Shown here in pieces: positions 49,903-59,129 of a stretch of DNA of 64,000 nt. The stretch covers positions 247,970 to 311,969 of the forward strand of contig NZ_BBYK01000041.1 of NCBI RefSeq assembly GCF_001570365.1, in the 5' to 3' direction. The notes under the pieces were generated by a model. It was not told where the DNA came from and made no database searches. It worked only from the letters and a program-made list of their open reading frames with translations. This DNA comes from Microtetraspora fusca (lineage in GTDB: Bacteria; Actinomycetota; Actinomycetes; Streptosporangiales; Streptosporangiaceae). The number at the start of each line of letters is the position of its first letter. The first letter of the stretch is position 1. The translations under genes were made by a program, and so were the position numbers.

Positions 49903-50874
49903 TCAGGGCAGGTCGAGGCGGCAGAGCCCCTCGGCGAGGGCCTTGGTGGTCAGGCGGGTACGGCTGTCGCACCCGAGCTTGGCGAAGACGTGCTCCAGGT
50001 GGGTGGTGACCGTGCGGACGCTGAGGACGAGGGCGGCCGCGATCTGCGGGTTGGAGTCGCCCCGGGCCACCCGGCTGAGCACCTCGAGCTCGCGCGCCGT
50101 CAGCTCGTACGGCAGGGCGCAGGGGCGCTCGGCGATCACCGCCCCCTGGATGGCGCCGTGGAAGCCGACGCCGGCCCGATGGATGCGCACCTCGCGCCAC
50201 TGGCCGGTGCCGTCCAGCCACAGTCCGCGCCGGGACAGCTCGCGCGAGTCGATGAAGTCGCGGGCGAGCCCGGCCATCGCGGGCTCGGCGCGCAGCGCCT
50301 CCGACGGCGGCCAGCCCGCCACCGTACGGCAGCGCCCGCCGCGCTCGTACGCCATGGCCTGGAAGCCGGACGGCAGCCCGAGCGGGTCGATGACGCAGCG
50401 GGTGAGATCGGTGACGTGGGCCAGCGCGGGGGAGACCGCGGAGATCACCGGCCCCGCCTCCGGCGGGAAGTCGTCCCGCGAGTGGAGGTGCAGCAGCCCG
50501 GTGTAGCGGCCCTCGGACAGGAACAGCGGCGTGGTGATGCCGGCCCGCCAGCCGTACGGCTCCAGATGGCGGCGGAAGTACCGCTCGGTGCCGGGGGAGC
50601 CCATGACCAGCGGCTCCTTCAGCGACATCGCCCGTCGATAGGGGGCGAGGCTGGTGTACTCCTCGGCGGCGTCGGCGTCCACGCGGGCGTATCCGGCGGA
50701 CACCAGCGACCGGTGCCGCCCGGTGGCCGGGTCGAAGGCGACGAACTCGTAGGCCTCCACCGGGATCACCTGGCGCAGCGCCGTCATCGCGCCGTGCGCC
50801 CCGTCCTGGGCCACTCGAAAGCCCAGTTCGGCGATCGCGTGGAGGTGGCGCGCGCTCAGGCTGATCTGATCCAT
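49903..50874 (-). CDS. GAF-LuxR transcriptional regulator, likely controller of the peptide regulon
   Basis: 323 residues. The first ~200 form a GAF-like sensor (LHAIAELGFRVAQDGAHGAMTALRQVIPVEAYEFVAFDPATG, GWRAGITTPLFLSEGRYTGLLHLHS). The C-terminal LuxR HTH (~258-320) is LTARELEVLSRVARGDSNPQIAAALVLSVRTVTTHLEHVFAKLGCDSRTRL. There is no receiver domain, so it is a one-component sensor. The ATG at 50874 follows CTGGAGGACCCC. It is divergent from the peptide ABC genes with a 117-bp gap containing the 21-bp motif also found before the peptidase operon at 59.1 kb. Its ligand is unknown; a peptide or metabolite is likely. Confidence 0.88.
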   Translation of the reverse strand: MDQISLSARHLHAIAELGFRVAQDGAHGAMTALRQVIPVEAYEFVAFDPATGRHRSLVSAGYARVDADAAEEYTSLAPYRRAMSLKEPLVMGSPGTERYFRRHLEPYGWRAGITTPLFLSEGRYTGLLHLHSRDDFPPEAGPVISAVSPALAHVTDLTRCVIDPLGLPSGFQAMAYERGGRCRTVAGWPPSEALRAEPAMAGLARDFIDSRELSRRGLWLDGTGQWREVRIHRAGVGFHGAIQGAVIAERPCALPYELTARELEVLSRVARGDSNPQIAAALVLSVRTVTTHLEHVFAKLGCDSRTRLTTKALAEGLCRLDLP

Positions 50875-50917
50875 GGGGTCCTCCAGGGTAAGCCTGCCCG
50901 AGATCCTTTTGGCAAGG

Positions 50918-50938
50918 AATACGTAAACCATCCGATGT
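50918..50938 (+). promoter_or_regulatory. Shared 21-bp motif, copy 1
   Basis: AATACGTAAACCATCCGATG plus T. An identical 21-bp copy lies at 59130-59150 on the opposite strand, upstream of the peptidase operon. Here it lies 44 bp before the LuxR start and 54 bp before the lipoprotein start. TTGAAC-type sequence follows, so it is at the expected activator position. Probable LuxR operator. Confidence 0.75.
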
Positions 50939-50991
50939 AAGCACTTGAACTGCTCTTTACCCTCACCGCAACAGGAGAGGCGGAGGAACAC

Positions 50992-52602
50992 GTGACGCTC
51001 AGCAGAAGACGAACCGCCGCCCTCGCGGTGGCGGCGGTCATCCTCGGCGGGGTCAGCGGATGCGGCGGCTCAGGCGGAGGGCAGGACAAGCAGGGCGGGG
51101 ACGCGCAGGGACCGAGCGTGTTCTCGGTCGCGCTCACCGAGCCCGACCACCTGACGCCGGGTAACACGTCGAGCAGCTATGCGATTGCGGTGCTCGACTC
51201 CATCTTCGACACCCCGGTATATATCGACGCCGACGGCAAGCCGCAGATGCTGGCCGCCGAGTCGGTGACCAGTGATGACCAGAAGGTCTGGACCATCAAG
51301 GTCAAGCAGGGCCAGAAGTTCAGCAACGGCGAGCCGGTCACCGCCGAGAGCTTCGCGGACGCGTGGAACGCGGTCGCCTACGGCCCGAACGGCTGGACCA
51401 ACAACTACTACTTCGCGAACATCGAGGGCTACGACGCGCTGAACCCGGAGGAGGGCGAGCCCAAGGCGGACAAGATGTCCGGGCTGAAGGTCGTCGACCC
51501 GAACACCCTCGAGGTCACGCTCACCGGCCCGTTCAGCCAGTTCCCGATCACGCTGGCCTACGTCGCGTTCGCGCCGATGCCGAAGGCCGCGTTCAAGGAC
51601 CTCAAGGCGTACGACCAGGCGCCGATCGGCAACGGCCCGTTCATGCTCGACGGGGCCTGGGAGCACAACCAGAAGATCGCGGTCAAGAAGTCGCCCGACT
51701 ACGCGGGTGACCGCAAGGCCCAGTCGGACGGCGTCGAGTTCAAGATCTACGCCAGCCGCGACACCGCGTACACCGACCTGCGGGCCGGCAAGGTGGACCT
51801 GCTGACGACGATCCCCCCGGCCAGCGCGCCGGAGGCGAAGAAGCTGCTCGGCGACCGCTACGTGGCGACGGCCGGCGGCACGATGGACTACCTCGGCTTC
51901 CCGACGTTCGACAAGCGGTTCGCCAACGCCGACCTGCGCAAGGCGATCTCGATGGCCATCGACCGGCAGGCGATCGTCGACGCCGTCTACAACGGCACGT
52001 TCAAGCCGATGGCGTCGCTGGTCGCCCCGCTCGTGCCCGGCTACCGGGAGGACGCCTGCGGCGAGACCTGCACGTACGACCCGGCGAAGGCCAAGCAGCT
52101 CTTCGACCAGGCCGGCGGGTTCAGCGGCACGCTCAACCTGTACTTCTCCAACGCCGACCCCAGCTACGAGCAGTGGATGACCGCGGTCGCCAACCAGCTC
52201 AAGCAGAACCTCGGCATCCAGGACATCAAGTTCCGCAAGATCCCGGCGTCCGACTACCTGACGACCCTGCGGGAGCGCAAGGAAGACGGCCCGTTCCGGC
52301 AGAACTGGGTCATGGACTACCCGAGCCCGCAGAACTACCTCGAGTACATGTGGGGCACCGGCAACCGGATGGGCTGGGAGAGCAAGGAGTTCAACGACCT
52401 CATCAAGCAGGCGAACGAGGCGCCGAGCGTCGAGGCGAGCCTCCCGCTCTACCAGAAGGCCGAGGACGTCGCGCTCGCCGAGATGCCGTTGATCCCGCTG
52501 TGGAACTGGCAGGACCAGTCGGGCTACTCCAGCAGGCTCGGTGACGTCAAGCTCACGCCGTACAGCAACAACCTCCAGACGATCACGGTCAAGAACAAGT
52601 GA
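50992..52602 (+). CDS. Peptide ABC transporter substrate-binding lipoprotein (SBP family 5)
   Basis: 536 residues. N-terminal MTLSRRRTAALAVAAVILGG followed by lipobox VSGC (Cys24) and a Gly-rich linker. The DppA/OppA fold follows: EPDHLTPGNTSSSYAIAVLDSIFDTPVYIDADGKPQMLAAESVTS, WTIKVKQGQKFSNGEPVTAESFADAWNAVAY, RKAISMAIDRQAIVDAVYNG, and QNWVMDYPSPQNYLEYMW near the end. GAGAGGCGGAGGAACAC precedes the GTG. It delivers peptides to the two permeases encoded next (GTGA overlap). Confidence 0.93.
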   Translation: MTLSRRRTAALAVAAVILGGVSGCGGSGGGQDKQGGDAQGPSVFSVALTEPDHLTPGNTSSSYAIAVLDSIFDTPVYIDADGKPQMLAAESVTSDDQKVWTIKVKQGQKFSNGEPVTAESFADAWNAVAYGPNGWTNNYYFANIEGYDALNPEEGEPKADKMSGLKVVDPNTLEVTLTGPFSQFPITLAYVAFAPMPKAAFKDLKAYDQAPIGNGPFMLDGAWEHNQKIAVKKSPDYAGDRKAQSDGVEFKIYASRDTAYTDLRAGKVDLLTTIPPASAPEAKKLLGDRYVATAGGTMDYLGFPTFDKRFANADLRKAISMAIDRQAIVDAVYNGTFKPMASLVAPLVPGYREDACGETCTYDPAKAKQLFDQAGGFSGTLNLYFSNADPSYEQWMTAVANQLKQNLGIQDIKFRKIPASDYLTTLRERKEDGPFRQNWVMDYPSPQNYLEYMWGTGNRMGWESKEFNDLIKQANEAPSVEASLPLYQKAEDVALAEMPLIPLWNWQDQSGYSSRLGDVKLTPYSNNLQTITVKNK

Positions 52603-53522
52603 GATACGCCGTCCAGCGCCTGATCCAGGCCGTCCCGGTCTTCGTGATCACCACCTTCCTCATCTACACGATGGTGTTCGCGCTACCGGGAGACCCGATA
52701 CTCGCGCTGGCCGGCGACAAGCCGGTGCCCGAGCAGGTGCTCAACGTCATGCGCGAGCACTACCACCTGAACGACCCGCTGCTCGTGCAGTACGGCTACT
52801 ACATGCTCGGGGTGTTCCAGGGGAATCTCGGCGAGACCTTCACCGGGCAGTCGGTGAGCGAGCTGCTCGGGGACCGGTGGGCGGTGACCGCGCAGCTCGC
52901 GGTCACCGCCTGGATCTTCGAACTGGTCGTGGGCGTCGGCCTCGGGATCCTCGCGGGCCTGCGCCGCGGCGGCATCGCCGACACGGCCGTCCTCGCCGGA
53001 ACCACGTTCGTCATCGCGGTCCCGGTCTTCGTGGTCGGGTACACCGCGCAGATCCTGTTCGGCCTCAACCTCGGGCTGTTCCCCACGGCGGGCACGGACG
53101 AGGGGTGGCCGGTCAGCTACCTGCTGCCCGGCATGGTCCTCGGCTCGTTCGGGCTCGCCTACGTCGCCCGGCTCACCCGGACCTCGCTCGTGGAGAACCT
53201 GCGCGCCGACTACGTCCGCACGGCCACGGCCAAGGGCATGCGGCGGCGCCGGATCGTCGGGCTGCACGCGTTGCGCAACTCGCTGATCCCGGTGGTCACC
53301 TACCTCGGCATCGACTTCGGCAACCTGATGGCCGGCGCGGTGGTCACCGAGGGCATCTTCAACCTGCCCGGCATCGGCCAGCAGGTGTTCCAGTCCATCC
53401 AGCTCCAGGAGGGACCCGTCGTCGTCGGCGTCGTCACCCTCCTCGTCATGATCTTCATCGTCGCCAACCTGGTCGTGGACCTGCTCTACGGCGTGCTCGA
53501 CCCGAGGATCCGCCGTGCCTGA
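52599..53522 (+). CDS. Peptide ABC transporter permease (DppB-like)
   Basis: 307 residues, six helices. N-terminal RYAVQRLIQAVPVFVITTFLIYTMVFALPGDPI, long periplasmic-type loop PVPEQVLNVMREHYHLNDPLLVQYGYYMLGVFQGNLGETF, and the EAA-type loop RADYVRTATAKGMRRRRIVGLHALRNSLIPVVTYLG. It forms the channel with DppC-like protein downstream. GTG overlaps the preceding TGA; its 3' end overlaps the next gene by 8 bp. Confidence 0.92.
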   Translation: MRYAVQRLIQAVPVFVITTFLIYTMVFALPGDPILALAGDKPVPEQVLNVMREHYHLNDPLLVQYGYYMLGVFQGNLGETFTGQSVSELLGDRWAVTAQLAVTAWIFELVVGVGLGILAGLRRGGIADTAVLAGTTFVIAVPVFVVGYTAQILFGLNLGLFPTAGTDEGWPVSYLLPGMVLGSFGLAYVARLTRTSLVENLRADYVRTATAKGMRRRRIVGLHALRNSLIPVVTYLGIDFGNLMAGAVVTEGIFNLPGIGQQVFQSIQLQEGPVVVGVVTLLVMIFIVANLVVDLLYGVLDPRIRRA

Positions 53523-54489
53523 CCTGCTTCCCGGACAGCCGGGAGACCGTCCGAAGCCCGCCCTCCCGGCGGAGCCGCCAGACACCGGGATCATCTCCGG
53601 CACGGCCGTTCTCGCGGACGCCGTACCCGAGTCCGGTCCTGCCGTGCGGTCGCTGTGGCACGACGCCTGGCTGGAGCTGCGCGGGCGGGTCGTCTTCTGG
53701 ATCTCGGTGGTCGTCCTCGCGCTGGCCGGCGCGATGGCCGCCTTCCCGGACGTGTTCGCCGCGATGGGCCCGAACGAGAACTGCAACCTCCGGATGTCCA
53801 AGAAGGGACCCGGCGGCGGCGCGGTCTTCGGATACGACCTGCAGGGCTGCGACTACTGGTCGCAGATCGTCCACGGAGCGCGGGCGTCCATCGTGATCGG
53901 CGTCGCGGTGACCGCGTTCGCGCTGCTGATCGCGATCATCCTCGGGCTGGTCGGCGGCTACTACGGAGGCGTGCTCGACGCGCTGATCGCCCGGATCACC
54001 GACGTCTTCTTCGGCATCCCGTTCGTCCTCGGCGCGACCGTCGTCCTGGTGGCCTTCCCCGGCCACGGGATGTGGGCCATGACGCTGGTCCTCGTCCTGC
54101 TCGGCTGGACGACGATGACCCGGCTGATGCGCGGCCAGGTGATCGCGGTGAAGGACACGGACTTCGTGGCCGCCGCCCGCATGCTCGGCGCCGGCGACTG
54201 GCGGATCATGTTCCGGCACATCCTTCCGAACTCCATCGCGCCGGTGTTCGTCGTCGCCATGCTGAACGTCGGCAACGTGATCGCCGGTGAGGCGACGCTC
54301 GACTACCTCGGCGTCGGCCTGCAGTACCCCGACGTGTCGTGGGGCCTGCAGCTCAACGTCGCCCAGACGTTCTTCGCCGACCATCCGCACCTGCTGGTCT
54401 TCCCCGCGCTGTTCCTGACCGCCACCGTGCTGAGCTTCCTGATGCTCGGCGACGTCGTACGGGACGCCCTCGACCCCAAACTGCGATAG
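53515..54489 (+). CDS. Peptide ABC transporter permease (DppC-like)
   Basis: 324 residues. A ~45-residue N-terminal extension precedes LWHDAWLELRGRVVFWISVVVLALAGAMAAFPDVFA. The core has HGARASIVIGVAVTAFALLIAIILGLVGGYYGGVLDALIARITDVFFGIPFVLGATVVLVAF, the EAA loop VKDTDFVAAARMLGAGDWRIMFRHILPNSIAP and the terminal LGDVVRDALDPKLR. This is the last gene on the plus strand; the ATPase subunits (DppD/DppF) that normally follow are absent. The next gene is convergent. Confidence 0.92.
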   Translation: MPDLLPGQPGDRPKPALPAEPPDTGIISGTAVLADAVPESGPAVRSLWHDAWLELRGRVVFWISVVVLALAGAMAAFPDVFAAMGPNENCNLRMSKKGPGGGAVFGYDLQGCDYWSQIVHGARASIVIGVAVTAFALLIAIILGLVGGYYGGVLDALIARITDVFFGIPFVLGATVVLVAFPGHGMWAMTLVLVLLGWTTMTRLMRGQVIAVKDTDFVAAARMLGAGDWRIMFRHILPNSIAPVFVVAMLNVGNVIAGEATLDYLGVGLQYPDVSWGLQLNVAQTFFADHPHLLVFPALFLTATVLSFLMLGDVVRDALDPKLR

Positions 54490-54698
54490 CTGATTCTCCC
54501 GCAAGGGAGTGGAGCCACGGGCGTGGGTGCCTCTCTCGGGGGCCGGGCTCTTCTCGGTCATGAGGCGCCCCGGCGTGGTCATGGTGCCCTGCGGGGGCAG
54601 GACGCGAGAGTGGGCATCGAGATGCCACGAAGCTGTTCGAGCGGAGCACGCCACTTCCGCGGAGGAACGCCTCACCTCCGCGGAGCGCTCGTATCCGA

Positions 54699-56003
54699 TC
54701 AGTGCTCGGTCGCCGGGGGCTCCGTCTCCGCGAGCAGCAGCCGGTCAAGGACGCGGACGCCGAACTCCAGCCCCTCCACGGGGACCCGCTCGTCCACGCC
54801 GTGGAACATGCCGAAGTAGTTCAGGTCCGGGGGAAGGAGCAGCGGCGCGAAGCCGTACCCGCGGATCCCGAGCTGGGCGAACGCCTTCGCGTCCGTGCCG
54901 CCGGTCATCACGTATGGCACCGGGTGGCCGGTCGGGTCCTCGGCCAGCAGGGCGCCGCGGAGCTGGTCGAACAGGCCCTCGGCCGGCGCGGAGACCGCCT
55001 CGCCCATGCTGACGAACTCGCGGGTGACCTTCGGGCCGAGCAGCTGGTCGATCGTCTCCAGGAACTCGTCGCGGTACCCCGGGAGGAAGCGCCCGTCCAC
55101 GTGGGCGTGCGCCGTGCCGGGGATGACGTTGACCTTGTACCCCGCGTCGAGCATGGTCGGGTTGGCCGAGTTGCGCAGCACGCCCTTGAACAGCATTGAC
55201 GCCTGTGGCAGCCGCTCGATCTCCTCGTCCAGCCGGTCGAGGTCGATCGTCGTGCCGAGCGCGCGGGAGAGCCCCTCGATGAGCGTCGCCACCGCGGGCG
55301 TGAGCCGTACCGGCCAGCGGTACTCGGCGATCCGCACCAGCGCCCGGGACAGCTCCACGACCGGGTTGTCGGCCGCGGGCTTGGACCCGTGCCCGGCGAC
55401 GCCCTTGGCGGTGAGGCGCATCCAGGCGGTGCCGCGCTCGCCCACCGCCACCGGGTAGATCCGGGTGTCGCCCTCGTGCCAGCTGAAGCCGCCCGACTCG
55501 CTGATCGCCTCCGTGCAGTCGGCGAACCAGTCCCGGTGCTCGTCCACGACGTAGCCCGCGCCGTACTCGCCGGTGGCCTCCTCGTCGGCGACGAACGCGA
55601 GCACGATGTCGCGCCGGGGCCGCACCCCGCGCCGGGCCCACTCGCGCACCGCGGTGAGCGTCATGGACAGGGTGCCCTTCATGTCGACCGCGCCGCGGCC
55701 GTGGACGCATCCGTCCTCCACCTCGCCGGAGAACGGGTGCAGCCGCCACTCCGACGGGTCGGCCGGGACGACGTCGAGATGGCCGTGGATCAGCAGGGCG
55801 TCCGGATCGGTGCCGTCGCCGGGGATGCGGGCCAGCACGTTGGTGCGGTGCGGCGCGGACTCCACCACCGTCGGCTCGATGCCGACCTCGTCCAGCAGGC
55901 CCGCGACGTACTCGGCGGCCTTGCGTTCGCCGGAGCCGGGGTTGGTGGTGTCCATCCTGATCAGGGTGGAGCAGATATCGGCGACCTCGGTCGTCGTGGT
56001 CAT
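54699..56003 (-). CDS. M20 family metallopeptidase
   Basis: 434 residues. M20 di-zinc motifs: ALLIHGHLDVVPAD (His, Asp), HGRGAVDMKGTLSM (bridging Asp), AFVADEEATGEYGAGY (catalytic Glu pair), and TGGTDAKAFAQLGIRGYGF with FHGVDERVPVEGLEFG (last His). The insertion with VAGHGSKPAADNPVVELSRAL is the dimerisation domain. It hydrolyses amide bonds of small peptides or acylated amino acids, in the cytoplasm (no signal). The ATG at 56003 has CAGGAGACTCCGC. Its start overlaps the stop of the S9 gene (ATGA). Third gene of the peptidase operon. Confidence 0.92.
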   Translation of the reverse strand: MTTTTEVADICSTLIRMDTTNPGSGERKAAEYVAGLLDEVGIEPTVVESAPHRTNVLARIPGDGTDPDALLIHGHLDVVPADPSEWRLHPFSGEVEDGCVHGRGAVDMKGTLSMTLTAVREWARRGVRPRRDIVLAFVADEEATGEYGAGYVVDEHRDWFADCTEAISESGGFSWHEGDTRIYPVAVGERGTAWMRLTAKGVAGHGSKPAADNPVVELSRALVRIAEYRWPVRLTPAVATLIEGLSRALGTTIDLDRLDEEIERLPQASMLFKGVLRNSANPTMLDAGYKVNVIPGTAHAHVDGRFLPGYRDEFLETIDQLLGPKVTREFVSMGEAVSAPAEGLFDQLRGALLAEDPTGHPVPYVMTGGTDAKAFAQLGIRGYGFAPLLLPPDLNYFGMFHGVDERVPVEGLEFGVRVLDRLLLAETEPPATEH

Positions 56004-57871
56004 GCGGAGTCTCCTGGAGTGGACGTCACGGACGGGCCCCTCAGCACGAGCGGCGGGACCTCGGGCGTCGGGAAGCCGAAGATCAGGCCGTAGAAGGCGA
56101 GCTCGGCTTCCAGAACCGCGACGATCGTCTCCTCGCGTCGCCATCCGTGTTGTTCCCCGGGGAACGCGAGGTACGCCCAGCTCCCGCCGTGCCGCTCCAG
56201 CTCGGCGGCGAACCGCTCCGCCTGGGACGGATCGACGATCGCGTCCTCCAGACCGTGCATGAGAAGCGCCGGGCCGGACGCCCGCTCGGCGTGCAGCGCC
56301 GGGGAACGGTCGATGTAGCGCTGGCGGGTCTCGGGAAGGGGACCGATCAGACCGTCCAGGTAGCGCGACTCGAAGTCGTGCGTCTCCGCCGCCCAGCTCT
56401 CCGGGTCCGCGATCGCGTAATGGGCGGCCGCCCCGCAGAAGACGTCGCTGTGGACCAGGGCCGCGAGCGAGGTCCAGCCGCCCGCGCTGCCGCCCCTGAT
56501 CGCGACCTTGCTCGCGGTGCCGTCGGCCAGCAGCCGGCGCGCCACGGTCTCGCTGTCCTGGACGTCCACGACGCCCCAGTTGTGCCGCAGCCGCTCGCGG
56601 TAGGCCCGGCCGTACCCGGTGGAGCCGCCGTAGTTGACCTCGGCCACGCCGATGCCCCGGCTGGTGAAGTAGGCCACCTCCAGGTCCAGGATCGGCGCGG
56701 CGGCGCTCGTCGGCCCTCCGTGCACGAACACCACGTACGGCGGCGGCCCCTCCGCCGACGGCGGGCGCAGCGGCGCGTACAGGTGGGCGTGGACGCCGTC
56801 GATCGTAACCGGCTCGGGCGTCGGCAGCAGCTCGGCCGGGGGCAGTCGCTTGGGCGGGGACAGCGTCTCCCGCTTCCCGGTCGCCACCTCGATCCGCACC
56901 ACCTCGTACGGCCGGTACGGCGAGGCGGCGACGCCGACGACGTGGGTGGCGTCGGCGGACAGGGTCGGCGACCAGTAGGTGGCGTCCCCGCCGATCTCCC
57001 GCGGCGGGTCCCCGCTCTCGTCGACCACGCCCAGCCGTCGCAGGTCGGCCGTGCCGTACATCGTGACGATGGAGTCGCCGGAGACCGCGAAGAACGTCTG
57101 GCCGAGCTTCCACACGGCGTCGCCGAACTCCATGGGCAGCGGCGTGAGGTTCCGCGCGATCGCCGGGTCGCCGTCGAGCGGGACGAGGTGGATGTTCCAC
57201 CAGCCGGTCGTGTCGGTGACGGCGTACAGGCTGTGGGCGTCCCGCCACTCGGCCTGGGCGACCGCGCCGCCCGCGACCACCCGGTACGGCTCCGCCCCGT
57301 CGAGCGGGGCGACGCACAGCTCGGTGGCGTCCCACGGCATGTCCGGATGGTTCCACCCGATCCATGCGATGTGCCGGCCGTCCGGGGAGACGCGCGGGTT
57401 CATCACGAAGTGGTGGGCCTCGACGAGGACGCGCAGGGGGCCGCCGTCGAGGGGCACCGCCACGATCGCCCGCTCGCGGCCGATCTCCCGCACGCACAGC
57501 ACCTCGTCGCCGTGGATCACGAGGTCGCCGTACCGCGCCGGACCCTCCGGGGTGAGCGGGACGGGCTCGCCGCCGGGAGCGCAGCGGTAGAGGCGCTGGT
57601 CGGCCCAGTTCGTGAACACCAGCGCCCCCTGGTGGGACCGCCACGACCGCCCGCCGTACTCGATCACGCGGTTGCGGGCGTTCCACCCTTGCGGGAGCAC
57701 GTCCTCCACGCTCCCGTCGGCGCGGCGGCGTACGACGCAGCGGCGCCCGCCCTCATGCGGGCGGGGCTCGTCCCACCAGACCTCGTCGCCGCGGATCTCC
57801 ACCCACAGCGGTCGATCGTCCACCCGCGCCACGTCGACGGCGCTGATGCTCACCGGTTCGGTTCGGCTCAC
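56000..57871 (-). CDS. S9 family prolyl oligopeptidase / acylaminoacyl-peptidase
   Basis: 623 residues. The N-terminal ~370 residues form a seven-blade propeller lid (VWWDEPRPHEGGRRCVVRRRADGSVEDVLPQGWNARNRV, PRVSPDGRHIAWIGWNHPDMPWDATEL). The alpha/beta-hydrolase domain follows: VVFVHGGPTSAAAPILDLEVAYFTSRGIGVAEVNYGGSTGYGRAYRERL. Triad: Ser ~462 in RGGSAGGWTS, Asp in GLEDAIVDPSQ, His in PGEQHGWRRE. It cuts short peptides (often after Pro or acyl-residues) inside the cell. Both ends overlap the neighbouring genes by 4 bp, tight coupling in C39-S9-M20. Confidence 0.93.
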   Translation of the reverse strand: MSRTEPVSISAVDVARVDDRPLWVEIRGDEVWWDEPRPHEGGRRCVVRRRADGSVEDVLPQGWNARNRVIEYGGRSWRSHQGALVFTNWADQRLYRCAPGGEPVPLTPEGPARYGDLVIHGDEVLCVREIGRERAIVAVPLDGGPLRVLVEAHHFVMNPRVSPDGRHIAWIGWNHPDMPWDATELCVAPLDGAEPYRVVAGGAVAQAEWRDAHSLYAVTDTTGWWNIHLVPLDGDPAIARNLTPLPMEFGDAVWKLGQTFFAVSGDSIVTMYGTADLRRLGVVDESGDPPREIGGDATYWSPTLSADATHVVGVAASPYRPYEVVRIEVATGKRETLSPPKRLPPAELLPTPEPVTIDGVHAHLYAPLRPPSAEGPPPYVVFVHGGPTSAAAPILDLEVAYFTSRGIGVAEVNYGGSTGYGRAYRERLRHNWGVVDVQDSETVARRLLADGTASKVAIRGGSAGGWTSLAALVHSDVFCGAAAHYAIADPESWAAETHDFESRYLDGLIGPLPETRQRYIDRSPALHAERASGPALLMHGLEDAIVDPSQAERFAAELERHGGSWAYLAFPGEQHGWRREETIVAVLEAELAFYGLIFGFPTPEVPPLVLRGPSVTSTPGDSA

Positions 57872-59097
57872 CAGTTTCCTTCGGAGAGAGGGAGTGGGAC
57901 GTCCGGCGGGTGGACCACATGCACGATCCCCCCGCTGCTGGAGCCGCGCAGCCAGACGTTCTCGAACGCCTCGCGCGGATAGATCCGGCGTACGGCCTCA
58001 TCCGAGGGCGCGGCCGGATCGTTGGCGATCACGTCGCCCGTCGGCGTGACGCCGACGACGACCATGATGTGGCCGCTGGTCGAGTACCCGGAACCGGGCA
58101 GCTCGTGCTCCTTGAACGACTGCGACGTGATCACGGGGATGCCCGCGCAGACGAACAGCTCCAGCTCTGACACCGAGCGTAGCCGCGTCACGAACCCCTC
58201 GAGACCGTAGCGGCCCGCGTAGGCCACCCCGAAGGGCCAGTTGCCCGTGCCCTGGTAGCTGTGGTCGTACATGTGGCGCGCGGCGTGGTCCACGGACGGG
58301 CACGGATCGTCGGGGGAGACCCAGGCGAGATCCTCGGGCGCGGGCCCACGCTGCCAGTAGCCGAGCACCATGCTGAAGGAGGCTGGGCTGCACCACGACT
58401 CGCCGCCGCCGTCCCACTCCGGGTGATGCCCCGAGTGCAGCATCTGCGAGCGGCACGGCACGTTCAGTTCGACACCCGCCGTCCTCGGCGAGGAGACCGC
58501 GTCCGGGTGCGCCCCGTTGAGGGACGACGGTGCGGCCTGGACGGCCGTGAGGTCGTTCGCCGGCGTCGAAGCCGGGCCGCTGACCGCGCTCGCCGGGCCT
58601 CCGGGCGGCACCGCCGAGGCCATCACGTTGACCGACCGCACCCGGCCGCCCGCGCCGTAGAGCGTGACGCGGACCTGGTACGCGACGACCGGCCGGGTCG
58701 CGACGAACGTGTCCACCGCGACGTCCCCGTCCTGGTCGCCCTGCCCGGGGAGGGAGGTGCGGTGGATGTCGGCGTCACCCTCGGCCCAGCGGCCCATGCA
58801 GTACCACTTGGTGAGGGCGCCGGTCGCGGTGCGCGCCCGTAGCTCCACCTGCAGCCACGAGCCGGGCGGGGTGTTCGCCGTCCAGGACGCCACCAGTTCG
58901 GTCGCCGGGAAGCCGATCTCCCGCTCCTCGGAGGTCCAGCGGACGTACGGCCAGCTCGTGCCGCCGCCGTCGTCGTTCTCGGGGATCCCGGAGGGGCCGA
59001 AGAGATCGAGGTAGGCGGCCACGCCGCTCTCCTGGCCCTCGAAGGACCACCGATGGAGGACGACGCTGCTCACGCGTGCCGGAGACGGGGTGACCAC
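57868..59097 (-). CDS. Peptidase C39-like family protein
   Basis: 409 residues from the GTG at 59097 (start uncertain; the next GTG is 59073). The N-terminal ~190 residues form beta-sandwich-like sequence (RVSSVVLHRWSFEGQESGVAAYLDLFGPSGIPENDDGGGTSWPYVRWT). The C39-like cysteine peptidase part starts near 215: LNVPCRSQMLHSG, catalytic Cys in SWCSPASFSMVLGYWQ, His in STSGHIMVVVGV, Asp in VIANDPAAP. No ABC-transporter or bacteriocin gene adjoins. No signal peptide is visible with this start. First gene of the operon with S9 and M20 peptidases; the shared 21-bp motif lies 33 bp upstream. Confidence 0.82.
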   Translation of the reverse strand: MVTPSPARVSSVVLHRWSFEGQESGVAAYLDLFGPSGIPENDDGGGTSWPYVRWTSEEREIGFPATELVASWTANTPPGSWLQVELRARTATGALTKWYCMGRWAEGDADIHRTSLPGQGDQDGDVAVDTFVATRPVVAYQVRVTLYGAGGRVRSVNVMASAVPPGGPASAVSGPASTPANDLTAVQAAPSSLNGAHPDAVSSPRTAGVELNVPCRSQMLHSGHHPEWDGGGESWCSPASFSMVLGYWQRGPAPEDLAWVSPDDPCPSVDHAARHMYDHSYQGTGNWPFGVAYAGRYGLEGFVTRLRSVSELELFVCAGIPVITSQSFKEHELPGSGYSTSGHIMVVVGVTPTGDVIANDPAAPSDEAVRRIYPREAFENVWLRGSSSGGIVHVVHPPDVPLPLSEGNW

Positions 59098-59117
59098 CTT
59101 GCCGATTGTGGTTTCCG

Positions 59118-59123
59118 ACCCTA
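59118..59123 (-). promoter_or_regulatory. Possible -10 of the peptidase operon
   Basis: Read on the minus strand, TAGGGT (TANNNT) lies 6 bp downstream of the 21-bp motif. This would put the motif over the -35 region and the transcription start about 10-15 bp before the GTG at 59097. This is the geometry of an activator-dependent promoter. Confidence 0.35.
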
Positions 59124-59129
59124 AGCGGC

